NCBI GenBank assembly: GCA_008360975.2
Contig: CM039188.1
Coordinates: 24,641,944 to 24,705,943, forward strand
Reading direction: 5' to 3'
DNA from: Lichenostomus cassidix
Taxonomy: Eukaryota; Chordata; Aves; Passeriformes; Meliphagidae
Length of the DNA stretch: 64,000 bases
A program made the translations under genes and the position numbers. Below the pieces are notes generated by a model. That model saw nothing but the letters and a program-made list of their open reading frames with translations. It ran no database searches and was not told where the DNA came from. Of this stretch, positions 1 through 12,353 are shown one piece after another. Each line of letters starts with the position of its first letter. The stretch's first letter is position 1.

Positions 1-840
1 AACTTCCCTATCCAACAAAGAAACTAATATAGCAACCTGGCTGTACTCTTCACGACTCTTTGTCCAGCTTTTCTTCTTTCTTCCCTTTCCTTATCTTCTA
101 GTAGCAGCAAAGACTAGATTCTTTTTACTTCACCAGTGTCGTACAAATATCTTCCCATCTAAGTCTTTTTAGAGCAGAGGGTTTAATTTTGTTTGCTAGT
201 AGGTATAAGCATTGTCTGATGCTTGCTTTCCTGCTGTATTTTTCATCTTATCAGCCTTGCTTATACTCATTCTCCTTCCCTCTTAATCAAGCTCCTGTCC
301 TATTCTGCTGATGGCATCTTTGTTAGTTGCAAAAACTTTTAAAATAAATTTAAAAAAACCCCCAAACCCTAAAAAAAAAAATTGCTAATATTCTCCAGCT
401 GTCTCAGATTCAGTTTCAGCATCAAATGTAATCCAGAGTGCAAATACCCTTCACTTTGATTTGTGGTGGTGCAGCTCCTGGAAGTGCTTGGTGGGAGAGG
501 TGCTGTGCAGAGCTTTAATTAAGGCCCTAAATTGCAAACACTCTCCACAAACAAGACAGAGTCAGGAGGCAAATGAGGGTCTAAAGATGTTCATAAAACC
601 AGATGGTAGCATGCACTAGGTCAGTAGGAACCCTGCTAAATGGCACTCAAGGTTTGGCCCCATCTTGCCTGACTTAAGAGTGGCCATCCTCTGCCTCATT
701 TGAAAAATCACCAGGGAACAAGCTGGAATTAAATAAGTACTGTAACTCTTATCCCGTGTCTGCTGCACTAGAAGAGAAAAGTATGTTTATATAAGAGCAC
801 TTTTTACTGTTCTTACACTTTCCCACTCTCAGCTAAAGAT
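1..840. other. Non-coding DNA, nothing recognised
   Basis: AT-rich unique sequence. It contains an 11-base poly-A run at 371-381, preceded by a short C/A stretch. No open frame of note, splice-bounded segment or mobile-element signature is visible. Confidence 0.6.
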
Positions 841-1125
841 ATTAATGTTTTTCTCACAGTATTTATTTATAAAGAAAATTTATTCTGTTGAGGGGGGGTG
901 TGACATTTATGCTGATTTTACCACAGCCTTTCCACTGCCTATGTCTTTTATTAGAGCTGTATTTCTTTCATTGCCTGATGTTCATCCCCTCTTAGAAGTA
1001 AAATATTTTACCAAGCTGACCATCTGATGAAACATTTTTTCTGCTAGCTTCAGAATATATTTACAAAGCAGCATTGGAGGAGTGAAGGCATATAACACTT
1101 TCAGACAGTGTGCCACAGCATAAGG
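841..1125 (+). repeat. Diverged direct repeat, copy A
   Basis: This block is collinear with 2376-2651. Both copies open with ATTAATGTT, then share TTATTTATAAA followed by an AAAATTTAT block. The core at 946-1036 aligns without gaps to 2474-2564 with 61 of 91 positions identical by hand count, many differences being transitions. Both then continue through a similar ATATATTTAC stretch. Similarity fades near 1125. I do not recognise the family. It may be two copies of an uncatalogued old repeat or an old local duplication. The 60-codon open frame inside (845-1027) looks like chance, because the other copy does not preserve it. Confidence 0.6.
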
Positions 1126-2375
1126 GTGATAGAGGTTTATGGGAGATATAAGAGAAAGGAGGGAATCACTTCCTTAGGGTGATTAAGCAGATTTTATTTA
1201 CAGCACAAACTGGAAACATGCAAATTGTGTCTCTATTAAACACAACACTGCTTTAGAATTTAAGGCAGCTGGAGATGAACTCTTTGGTATTAATTTTCAC
1301 CTAGCATATAAATGTTAGATCAAGTTAAGGTTTAGGATATGTCAACTATTTTAAGTTTAAAAAATAAAGGCATGAGAAACAGAAATTTTGCAATTATTCC
1401 TAGAGAAACCATTGCAAGTACAATAAAAAGAAAATGGAAAGCCAAATTTTCAAGGCAAGTAAACCATGTAAGAGAAAGTAGTGCAAAGCTGAATCATAAA
1501 GTCTATTTAAGGTCTGCTATCCATTTTTTTATCATAGTTCTTTCACACCATTGCAGGAACTGGTGAGAACTGGTAGAAGTTAGGTTCTTTTCCTGTCTTG
1601 CCTCTCCCTTCATTCTCAGTCTTGATTCCCAACAGGGTAATTTGTGCTTCTCTGTGCTAAGCTGCTGCCACTCTGTGCAGGCAAAGGAGAACAACTAGGG
1701 CTCCCCTTCCCAGCAGAGGAGGCACTGGGTGAGACAGCAGCCTGCAAAGGAAGTACACACTCCAGAGGGGCTGGTGGAGGCCCACGAGATGCAGAGAGGT
1801 TGAGACCACCTGGGTCTGGCACAGAAACTGCTGATTAGAGTATGTGGGGGAAATTAATAAAAGCCAATCTGGACCAGACCCAGATCAGTGAGCAGTCATG
1901 GTGCCAGCTGTTCCCCCAGGCATATTGTAAAACTGCTTTTTCCCACTGCAGACTAAATTGAGAAAACACAGCATGTGATGGTGACTTCAGAGTGAATTTC
2001 CTTGCTTGATGGTAGAACAAGGCCTAATGAAACCTACTCTCTGGTGGGTCTCAGAGCTGCCCCCAACTCACAGCATTTCTTACCCCGAGCTGCTGCTCTC
2101 CATAAGGTTCAGATCCTGTGGGCAGCACCAAGGACATCCTGCTCTTGCTTGTGCATTCATAAATTGGGTGCATTTCTGGAGAGTTAGACCTGTGCTTCTG
2201 ACAGCAAATAGGTAAACATAAAGCAGGCAGTTTTCATATCTTTTACTCAATACCATGTGCTTTGCACATATTCCCCCTCACCTTCCTCCCAATTTTTTTC
2301 ACAGGAACAAAAAAGATGCTAAAATGTAGGAGATAAAAATCTCACCTGCTTTACAGGTTTCAATTAAACACATAT
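1126..2375. other. Spacer between the two diverged repeats
   Basis: No recognised element. Positions about 1640-1830 form a GC-richer, CpG-poor patch with open frames on both strands at once, which is the pattern expected from low stop-codon density rather than coding. Nothing resembling an internal retroviral or transposase region is seen, so the flanking repeats are not obviously the two ends of one element. Confidence 0.5.
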
Positions 2376-2651
2376 ATTAATGTTATCCTCATGTCCTTAT
2401 TTATAAACAAAATTTATACTTTTCTGCAAGTCATTCATGGAGCTGCTATGAAAGTGCTTCCCTTGACTGCATATTTTATTATCAGCATATTTCCTTAGCT
2501 ACTTTCCTTTCGTCCTAACTTAGAAATAAAATATTTCATTGAAATGTCCATCTGATAAAATATTCCCCTTTAGACATATATTTACTCAAAGAGTATTTGA
2601 AAAGTAAATTTGTGTAGTATTTAAGGCAGGAAGTGGTGCCAGCAGCAATAA
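2376..2651 (+). repeat. Diverged direct repeat, copy B
   Basis: Partner of the block at 841-1125, in the same orientation about 1.53 kb downstream. The core match is 2474-2564. The offset changes from 1535 at the left end to 1528 in the core, so small indels separate the copies. About 67 percent core identity points to an old duplication. Confidence 0.6.
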
Positions 2652-5617
2652 ATTAGCAGCAGGCTCACCTGCAGGTTTGTAGGCATTCTCTTCCTGCAAT
2701 CATATCCACTCTGTCATTGTTAGCAGCCATACACACACTCTATAGATCCCAATTCATGGAAGACTTATGCACAGGACTTGAACACAGAAAGTCAAGTGCT
2801 CCAGTTATCCAGACTGGAAGGGGCTTTAAGCACATATTTTGACTGCAGTTTGGGGAAGTTTGGGGGTTCATAAGGCCAAGTTCTTTATGAGTCCCCAAAC
2901 TGAAAGAGCAAAAGAGCCTTCAGTTAAATACTGAAGTATTTGTTACATGTGAGCATACTGTTCATTGCACATTTAAGCATGGCTTTTAATTTAGGATAGT
3001 CTGTATTTTGCTTTCAGAGTTCAAAGATACCCCAACCCCCTCAACAGATTTTCCCATCATCCCATGGATTTTCCATCAGGGGCTGACTGCAGTTAGCTGC
3101 CAGTGCCCACATTTCAGCTAACAGTGATTTGTCCTTCCCTTTGGCTGTGTTACAAAGTCTGAAGCCTGGTTTGCTCCCCACTCACTGCCCATGTATCAAA
3201 GAGCCAACACGTGTAGCTGAGGCAGGACTCACCAGCAGTTCACTTTGCACAGACCTGCAGGGCACAAATTCCTGGTCTAGGTCATCCATCCCCTCTCAAA
3301 CATCTTCCTGAGACCTCAGCTTTGTGTCTGCCTGGTGAAAAATAGTGTAGCTGCTTGGCTTGAGGATTCCAAATTCTTCTCCCTGGAAGGCTATAATGAG
3401 TTTTCAGTGTGACTGGACTCAAAACTTATAAACACTCAAATGTCCTGAATGTGATACATCATGAATTATACAGGCCAGAAAACAATACAAGGATTTACCT
3501 CACTATACATGAGTCCTTTTCCACAATCTCCTGCTTAATGCATTTCATTTCCTGCCCAAGGAAGCCTTCAAACACAAGAGGAGTGGGGAAGAGCCCCAGC
3601 CACCAAGTTAATGGGACAGGGCATTTAAATGTCACATTTGTGCAGTACCACTCAGTGTGGGTGTGGTACCTTTGATTTGCATTAGCTCAGAGACCCTGCT
3701 TTCCCAAATCCCTTCCCTTTTGAGAACCTCAATGTGAGCTTTTAAAGTCAATTGATACTGGAATGCCTAACATGATCTCATGGATTTTCCCCTTTACACT
3801 GGTTATCTCATCTTTTCTCTCATCTAATCTCAGTGAATGACCTGGTGGGTTAGAGCTGCATGACAGTGGGGCTGCCTTCCCAGGGGCAGGTGATGCCCTG
3901 CTTGCCTGTCTGTGCCCCTGTTAAATTTGTAATCCTCTGTTTCTGACAAATTAATCTCTTTTCTTTGCAAGCACTAGCCGTGACATTACAAGCAGAGGAT
4001 TATGCTTGCATGCAGTGAAGAAACAGCAGAAGAATGTGCACTTTAGACACTCCTTGAAGTTCCTGTTTCTTGTGCATCTTAGTGAGAAAGATATATGCAA
4101 GGGTGAAAAATGAGAATTTCTAAAAATATAAACTAGTAGATCCAACGTGCATTTTAAAGGCCCAATAAAGTCTTTTCTTTCTGCCATGCAAAACCCTTAA
4201 GTAAATGAATATTGCTTCTTTGAAAATCTGGTTAGGAATGCCTCACTGAAACAGATTTTGAACTTTGAAGGAACTTTTAGATAAAAAGCACAGGTTTGAG
4301 CCTAGAATGAGAAAACACATGTAAAGTTTTTGGGTTTTCTCAGTGCTTGTGTGCCAGTGGTCAGGCAGAGTGGCATGGACACCCTGTCTGCTGGCAGGGT
4401 ACCTCCTTCCCTGTCACTGGGCTCAGAAGGAATGTGAGCTGGTATGGCTGGAGAAATTGGCCAGATTCAGAGCACTTCCTCACATTGTTCTTTCCTTTTC
4501 ATCCCCTCACCTCCAAATTGTGCCTGTCAATGTGCATTTAGCACTCAACTCAGCTCAGGAGTGGCTTCCCATGAGGTCAAAGCCATGGTTTGTGACACAG
4601 GGGCAGATGAGATACCCACTCCAAATGGCCCCATAGAAGGGAGCTTAAAGCATCTCCAGTCAGTCTGTCTTCTCCTGTTCCTCTCCCCTCTCCTAAACTT
4701 TTTTAACATAGCAAGATTAGCAGGGTTTGCTGCAAGATGCTTGCTTATCCTTTTCCCACTTCAGTTCTTATGAACTTCACAAAAGCCCTCTCTTGTCTTA
4801 CAGCCACAGCAGCAGTTCGTGGAGGGTGGAAGCAGGTGAAACTTACTGTCTTAGAAAGAAGTTTTATAGCAGTGCAGTGTTCAGGCCACAGATATCTTTA
4901 GCTATTTTGTTTATGTGCATTGGTGCACTACTTGTGCCCTTGATGCTGTGGAACTCAAAGTGCAGACTGTAATGTGGTGCAGGATGACGCAAATATTAGT
5001 AATTTTTCATCTTTGGCCTTTTCTTTCTAGCTCCTCTCTTAAAACTCCACTGAATCATCCCAGACTAAAAAAAAAAAATAGTTAAAAAAGCCATTGATTT
5101 AGTACCAATCCAATAAATTACATCAAAAAAAAGAGGATTCTATTTCTTTTTTTTTGTTACCGCCCCCTTATTTTTCCCCTTCTGAAATGATAATCAGCAT
5201 TTGTTTTTTGTGAGGTGGAATGAAAGAAAGATAACATAGGTATAGGCAGCATCTAATTGGTAAAAATATTTGTCCTTGGATACATTAGCTGGATACATTA
5301 TAGGGTAAGTTTGGAATACTTAAAATGAAGGAGAAAATTCCTGCTGGTGATCCCAATGATGCAGAACACAGAATAGTGTCTATAATGACTGATGCAGACA
5401 GTGAGTGAAGTGGAAAACCAATTCCAGCTCAGCTGCATATTTGAACTCATTTCTAAAATTTTCTAAAACATCTGATATTTGGGATGACATATTTCTACAA
5501 AACTTTGGAAAAATTCCCATACTTTGTTTTAAAAGGCATTTTAATTAATACCTGCTTTTATAATATAAGCCTTTGTCTTCAAGCAGTGGGAGAGAGAAAA
5601 AGAACAACCACAGGTGA
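2652..5617. other. Non-coding DNA
   Basis: Unique sequence without a supported gene. A 12-base poly-A run lies at 5067-5078. Around 2800-2850 a short GGAAGGGGCTTTAAG-like stretch faintly recalls an antisense CR1 tail but is too short to call. Overlapping short frames at 4343-4972 have no domain features. Confidence 0.55.
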
Positions 5618-5640
5618 TATTGTGAAATATTTTCACAATA
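5618..5640. repeat. Small perfect inverted repeat
   Basis: Ten-base arms TATTGTGAAA and TTTCACAATA are exactly complementary around a 3-base centre. It is AT-rich and isolated. It could be a chance palindrome or a dimeric protein-binding site; nothing next to it favours either. Confidence 0.5.
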
Positions 5641-6010
5641 CTATGGTGCATTAATAAACAGAGTTTTTTTCTAATAGAGATTATGATTATTAAAAATACA
5701 AATTGTTTGATTAGTTATAAATTATAATTTGATTTATAAGATGGTGTTACATATTAAATAATGCCAGATGGTGCCATTAAGGCATTAGCTCCCCATAATA
5801 GATTCTGGATGACAAGGGAATTAAAAGAGGACAGAGTCCGGGAACCAAATTAAGCAAGCAGTGAAAACTCTGGCAGAATAAAAATAGTTTCCAAAGTATT
5901 TCTCTCTCTCTCTCCCACTCCTCTCTTATTAAATATAAATATTAAAAAAACACTCCAAAAACTACTTTTTCATTTGTTACGCTTTCACATTTGTGATTGC
6001 AGCAGTACTC

Positions 6011-6346
6011 CTAAGACTGCAAACCATGGATTAATTTTTCAGTAACTTCACGTGCCTTATAAGCTTCCTTCAGTAGCTTTGCATTGGTTAGTAAAATATC
6101 TGTTGCCATGTACCACAATTTGAAAAATGCTTCTGTATTTAGAGCAGCAAATTTGGTTGCTTGTACTGATCCTGGATCATCCTTGTGCCTGCCCCCATTT
6201 TGGCATGAGAGGCTGAGGTGCATCATTGCCTTGAAGTGCAGTTCTTCTTCCTGTGCACTTTTTAGCCATGCACTACATTGGCTTTTTCTATAAATAGAAC
6301 TTCCAAGGAACAAAATACCTAAATGCTTACACCCAGAAAGCTCCAA
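6011..6346 (-). other. Unidentified open frame, 111 codons
   Basis: A minus-strand frame that needs a TTG start for its full 111 codons. The first ATG is at 6226 and leaves 71 codons, starting at the Met-Met pair. The C-terminal part is rich in Lys, Glu, Ala and Leu and looks like an amphipathic helix, less biased than most chance frames here. I recognise no family, and I see no promoter, poly-A signal or clear splice sites. It could be a decayed processed pseudogene or chance. It should not be treated as a gene without protein-level homology or transcript support. Confidence 0.1.
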
Positions 6347-8189
6347 GTACTATTAAAATGAATGAAAGGTGTGAGTAGGGTAAAAGAATGAAGTGTACAA
6401 ATATATAGATTAGGATTACAGCTACATAAGGGTGTTTAAAATGATTTTCAGTGTTGATTTTTCAGTAGTAGTTGCCCCTGTTCAAGTCATGTGAGGAAGG
6501 GGATTCTATTTCAGACCATGCCTTAATATCTCTCTTCTCCTGGATCTCAGTTCTGCTTTCATGTCTGTTCAGTGTAATTAAACACCTACCACTGCCCATG
6601 CTTTTCTTTGCCATGGTTAGTTCCACCATGTCTTACCTCTTAAGGGGACATTCTGGAGTCAGCTAAAACGTGCATCTTATAGTGGCAAGCTTTATACCGA
6701 GTGGTTTTCATTAGGAGTTTACTTGTTCTTTGTCCAGTGCCCTGTTAATGTGAGCAGTGTCTGCTGATAAAGTAATATTCTCCAAGTATCTTGTTTGCAG
6801 CTGCCCCATCAGGTATATTCTCACGTGCTTCTAGTTTTAAGTTTGGTGTCCTTATTTTGGTATAATTTTTAAACATCTACGGAGACTTTTCTTTCCCATC
6901 TAACAGTACCTTGATGTTTCCATACCTAGAATGCAGGAAGGGTGTATGAGACTGAAAGATCTGTAAAATAATCCTTGTTATGAGCTGAAAGAAGCATCTA
7001 CAGAGCCTGAGAAAGTCTTTAGGCTTAACATGTGCCACTTTCCTCTGGGAGCTGTGCTTCTTTCTATCTGCATCCTTTTTTTTTTATTTTGTGAAAAGAG
7101 TGAAATAGTAAGGATATCTTTCTTGAACTCAACCTCATGTATTTTATTTTGAAGTGTCTGATTCAAGAGCAGCAATCTTTTTTCTTGTACTCTTTAAGTT
7201 CTTGTTTTGATATATCATCTTTCTGTTGAAAAATGACTGATGACTTCAGGCTCTGCCTAACAGGCAGTGTTTATAAATGGATCAGAAAAGCAACGTTGCA
7301 TGTATTTGCATAAGAAGATAAAGTAATGGAGTTGAACCAATTTTATCTATGAAATTCCCTGTTTAAAGTGTACTGGTTTTCAGTGTAAGATGGTGCATAA
7401 AGTGTTGGGTCTTGACTTATCTTAAACTTTGTGTTTCCAGTATAGATGATTCCAGTATTTCCAAATTTGTTTTGGTACAGAATACATTGAAAAGTTACGT
7501 TATAATGCAAGTTAGTTATAATACCACCTAAATAAAACAAAAAGCTGTTGAAATTAATTTGTCTTCTTATATTTAGCAGTTTAAAATATTAAACAGTTGT
7601 ACTGAAAGCAGCCCAGCGTTGTTACTCTTGCTCTGGTCTCTTTTGTTTCCATGAATATTTTTGGCACTGTCAGTCTCACATGTATGAAATCAGGAGCATG
7701 TTTCATGTTGCCAGCTCATTAAACTAAAAGGAAACCTGCTGGTGTATACCTCCATGGGCATGCATTTTAGAGGCAGGTAAGCTGCAAGCTATTGAGAAAT
7801 TGGGAGAACCGAGAATTTACTTTGATGTGAAGTTTATTTGCTTGTTTTTTCCTTACATGCATATCAACTCTAGAGGTGAAGCATCTCTAAATGGGTTTGC
7901 TCAGGTGTATGACTCTATTAAGAGCATTGTTCTTATTAAAAGATTGATCTAGGCTGGGAATTTAAAAACAGAAACTTGACAAAACTGAAAGATTGTTGAA
8001 ATAAATGTACAATTAATTTAACTTGTGTTTCTAACACACACAATACCAGGCGTAATTTTTTTAACCACCCTTGCTTTCTCTCTCTATTCATTGCACATTT
8101 AAATTCATTAGAAAAAAAAAATAGAAAAAAAATCCTGATAGTTATTTTTATGATCAAATACCTTTTCCAATTAGTCTTGGCACCTCGCT

Positions 8190-8340
8190 ATAATCACGAT
8201 GAATGTTATTAATTCAGCAGTCTACATCCTATTAAGGGTTTCATCATAGCAGTGTGTTCAGGAACTTAATGGCTTTTGCATATTAATGCTGCAGCCTGTG
8301 GTCTTGTGTCCATTAGTGCTGTGCAATGTGATGGGTTTGC
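8190..8340. promoter_or_regulatory. Candidate conserved regulatory segment
   Basis: TAAT homeodomain-type cores cluster here, together with a POU-like composite, TTTTGCATATTAATG, at 8274-8288. The segment contains no repeat debris. This composition is common in deeply conserved vertebrate enhancers near developmental genes, but it also occurs by chance in AT-rich DNA. Conservation cannot be assessed from one sequence. Confidence 0.2.
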
Positions 8341-9425
8341 ACTCATACATATAGACAACAGCACAGAAACATATGGTTACACACAATTCTCAATCAGGCG
8401 AATGCAAGGTTGTGAAATAGTATTTTGAATTTATGCAAGCAACTCTTTTTAGATTATTGCACGTTCAAAGTGTTCTCCAGATAACAAAAGATGTAATCAG
8501 ATTATAAATCAGTAGGATGCCAGTACAACATGCAAGGCAACAGTGGTAGTTATTGCCAGACATGGTGCACAGGGGGTGGTGTTCTTTGAGATCATGGTAA
8601 AAGTACACCTCATATATTCAATATTACTGTGGAGCTTTTTAAATAAAAGAGTGGTTCAAAAAGGGAGGCAAAGTGCTTTGTGAGAAATTGGGAAGTTTTG
8701 CAATGATTTGTGGGACAAAAATTGTGGTAACTACTGGGTTATAACAGTCTGACAGTCTGCCTTGCTTTCTGTTGAAAGCAAAATAATTAAGAAAATATTT
8801 GAACAATCCATCCTTCAAAGGAGTTTGAACTTTGGCATAAACTGGGGTTTTTTGTGTTTTTTTATTTTTATTGTGGAAAAGTTAAATAAAAATTAATTTC
8901 TGTGCTCTGAATTACTAAGGGTAAGGAATAACCTTGATTATCATTTACTCTTACCCCATTCTGTACAATGCTGATGGTAGTCCTTAGTTCATGTTCCTCC
9001 AGTAAACTTATGACTTTTCTTCGAACTTTTTGGAGGACAATCTAGATATATATTTGAAAATTTACATGATGGTCAGTCATGATTTTGATTGTCCCATTAA
9101 TAACCACCAATATTTAAGTCTGTACCTTAGAATTTTCTCCATTTTTTCCTCCCTACCATCCTGTAAGTTTTTTAATTCATCAAATTTTCTTCTGCCTTTG
9201 AAAGGTATGTATTTGGAACATCTCCTGCAGCCTGCTGCTCCACCAAAGCTGCTGAATGTTCATGCCTCTTTGGCAGCCCTCAGGAGCACTCTTTTTTGCA
9301 CATACCAAAATCTCTACCTGGACTTGATATTTCTTCTAATTTGTTCAGAAGTCCACTTAGTGTAACTCTGCAGCCCTCGCAGAGGCAAATTCAGACATAA
9401 AACAGCCTTTTGTGCTTATTTTTAT

Positions 9426-9441
9426 AAAAAAAAAAAAAAAA
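9426..9441 (+). repeat. Poly-A tract, 16 bases
   Basis: An uninterrupted run of 16 A. No retroposon body is recognised immediately upstream, so it may be a simple repeat rather than a retroposon tail. Confidence 0.8.
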
Positions 9442-11079
9442 GGGAGGCAGTATACCCTGATAATGGCAGTGCTGCAAGTCCCCTAGTGCTGGGCATGCCT
9501 TAGACTTGGGAGGGGATGGCCATATTGCTTCAAACCTGAGCTCTTCCCCTGTCCTCCAAAAGGAGCACTACACAAGATCTATTTAGGTATTATGCCCTCA
9601 TCAGAAAGCACATTTAGAGCTGAGCAATGAAATAGTCCTTGTATCACTAATTAAAATTCAGTGATGAGGTTGCTTAATTACTCCCTCCACTGAAAATTCT
9701 TACTTTACTTTTCACATTTATTCTGGTAATAATGTGTTGAAAAGCTCATCAGCCTCTGAAGGAAGGCAACAATTTTTCTCATGTACATAATCATTAAACT
9801 GACAAATAGGCACAGCACTATGCAGTTATCAGTATTAGCACTGCAGACCCTTCACTATTAAAACTCTTTGCAGCAGAGGATTAAGTGTATAAAGGGGGGT
9901 GTGTGGGGAGGGGGGAAATGGTAGGAAACAACCAAGTTTGAAATCTTTCCCTTCCTTCCCTTTTCTGTCAAGGCAGACACCTCCAATCAATTCATACTGA
10001 AATTCCTCCTTCCTGTACAAAAGCAAGATAATTGAATGTATTTGATTCTGTAAAAAATTAATGATCTTATTTGCTTTTTCTTTATGGTTTAGACTAAAAT
10101 GCTTTTCTCCTTTTTCTTTATTTTTTTCATTCATGTTCATAAGAACTTGAAGCTAATGGATGAGTATAACTGCCTGCTGCAGGCTGCTTTCAAAACCAGT
10201 CACCAGCTCTGCCAGTGAAATAAGTGGGGTAGAGGGGAAAATTTCTGAATTAGCTTGTTGAAAATTAACTCAAAAACGGTAAATAACTGCTTTTCAGCTC
10301 CTTAGCCACCTTCTCTCTTCTTCTTCAATGCCACCAGAATAACGTGCTAGGAAATGGAAGAACCAAAATATCCCCTGTGTTGTCATTACAATTCCCACAG
10401 GATACCAGGCAAAAATGCAACCTGTGTGGGACCTAAGGGTTGTGTGCTGTGATGCTACCTTCAACTCTTCCTTGCTCTTTCTGATGCAGAGCTCTGTATC
10501 AGGAGATCTCTACATACTAAAAATGGGCATGGGAACACTGTCAAAACAGGTAGTTTAGAAGTACTAAAAATCTCTTTGAATAAAAAAGGAAATGATAGCA
10601 AATTTAAGCTGTGCAAGAAAACAGCAGCACGATAAATAATGTATGGAAATGGGACTTTTTTTAAGAGATGGAGGAAGGAATGCTGAAGCTTTTATTGAGC
10701 AGTTAATGCCCTCTCTACTTATTATCTTTGGAGTTTTTAAACCTTATGGCAGTCAGGCATTTTAAAATTGAAGAATTTAATCTCTTCTACTGTGAAAAAG
10801 AGGGACCCAAAATTGGATTTGACCTTAAGTTTAAGGATGTTGGTTTAATTTTGCAGAGTTTGATGTTTTCTGATGGTTTGTTTCCTTGGTATCATTTTAC
10901 TCAGGGTCCTCAAACAGGGAGGTAAAATTCAAGACATATATCTGGAGTGTGATGCCTCTTTTTACACTTTTAACACGCATTTTTGCCTTGGAAAGGCAAG
11001 TATTTCCTATAGGATGAAATTACTGCATTTCCAAGTATGCTGGTGATAAGGCAGGTGAAGCAAAGTCCAGCACTTCTCG
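9442..11079. other. Non-coding DNA with a G-run cluster
   Basis: Mostly unique AT-rich sequence. At 9894-9915 three guanine runs of 6, 4 and 6 bases lie within 22 bases, flanked by pyrimidine-rich DNA at about 9940-9970. No gene or mobile element is recognised. Confidence 0.55.
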
Positions 11080-11170
11080 GAATCACATCTTGGTCTTGCA
11101 TTTTGAACTTGAGACATTTGCTCCCTGTGATGACCTTGGACTGTTACTTACTCAACTTTATGTTCCAATC
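11080..11170 (+). mobile_element. Degenerate MIR-like SINE fragment
   Basis: The stretch 11124-11165 follows the conserved MIR core from memory: a CTGTG block, then TGACCTTGG, then TTACTT and a pyrimidine-rich GTTCC end, in sense orientation. The preceding 40 bases are a weaker match to the upstream MIR part. MIR elements predate the mammal-bird split and survive in birds only as scarce, highly diverged relics, so heavy divergence is expected. The identification rests on a visual match and could be wrong. Confidence 0.45.
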
Positions 11171-12322
11171 CCTAGAAGGACATAAAGAATGATTAAGAGT
11201 AGAAAACCCACATGGCTTACATGTTTTTGGCAGCATTGCCAACTATTTTGATGCAGTCTTACAGCTGAAGGTGCATTTTTTGTCCTGAATCTCTCTGTAT
11301 CCAAATTTCCCCATTGCACCATGGAATTTGGAGGCAAACCATTGAGATAATGTGCTGAACCTGTGAATTTGGATCAGACTCTCTGACAGGCTTGCAGCAA
11401 ATGATGCAGTCTTTATTTTGTATGCACAACTAGAAAAAGCACTTGCAGCAGATTACAGGTGGACAAGATTTCAGTTAATGCAAGACTAGTTTTGGAAGTT
11501 TTGGCATTTCCAAGTGCTCTACATTACATTGTTGCCTGTCAGAGTCACTACTGGACAAACCTTCTGGGAGAGAATGGTGGTAGCTTCATCACACTGAATT
11601 ATTTAAAAGCAATCTTTCTTCAAGCAAAAGTCTTTTGGTCAAATGAGGTACTAAAACAGCATAATATGGGTGGAAAAGAGCAGATATAAGTGAAAACTCT
11701 CATATCTCTGTCTCATAGTCTGAGTTACAAAGGTACCTTAAATGGAGTTGAGGAAAGCAGCAAAATCAAAGGCACGGCTTCAGATGAGGTCTTGGATAAC
11801 TCATCCCCTGGCAGAACACACAATTCAGAATTATGTTTTCATCTAGGAAGATAATTTGTCTGAAAATTAATGAAGTGCTAGATCATCCGGCAATTGTACA
11901 GTCCTTTATGTTTTCAAATCAAGAGATGACTACTTGCTATCCTTATCCTTTCTGAAATTTTTTTTTTGGGAAAAAGCAAGTGAAAGCCATTTTCCCCAAA
12001 TTATATGCTTGCACAGCAAATTAAACAAGCATAGGAATCATTCAATGAATGTCACAGTGTGGTTGGCTATGCCAGAAATGCATCTATTCAAAAATTATAT
12101 ATGGCAGCTCCCCTCCCCAAACCTGACTGGGGTTAAAGAGCTTTCAGAGGTTCCAAACTCTAATTTATTGTGCTGTGTAACCAAGGATCTCAAGAATTAT
12201 TATACTCCTTAGGATTTTCTACATTGTAATCTTCTTGCTAAAAGATGTTTTCTCTTTTTATGTCTCTCACTAAGCACTACTCAGAATGCAATAAGGATTT
12301 GTATTTTCTTGCTCATTAACAT
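11171..12322. other. Non-coding DNA, nothing recognised
   Basis: Unique AT-rich sequence. Frames at 11459-11689 and 11934-12212 have no domain character and no supporting signals. Confidence 0.6.
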
Positions 12323-12353
12323 GAAAAAAAAAGAAAAAAAGAAAGAAAAAAGA
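12323..12353 (+). repeat. Purine (A/G) simple repeat
   Basis: A-rich tract interrupted by single G bases, of GAAA type. Confidence 0.8.

Larger units (their letters stand above)
5641..9425. other. Non-coding DNA with AT-rich and pyrimidine tracts
   Basis: Contains a TC dinucleotide run at 5901-5914, adenine-rich runs near 8111-8132, and an unidentified minus-strand open frame at 6011-6346 described separately. The stretch 8190-8340 is described as a candidate regulatory segment. No mobile element is recognised. Confidence 0.55.

Noticed and set aside
2790..2860. GGAAGGGGCTTTAAG-like stretch reminiscent of an antisense CR1 tail
   Set aside because: Only about 15 bases fit and the flanks do not follow CR1 order.
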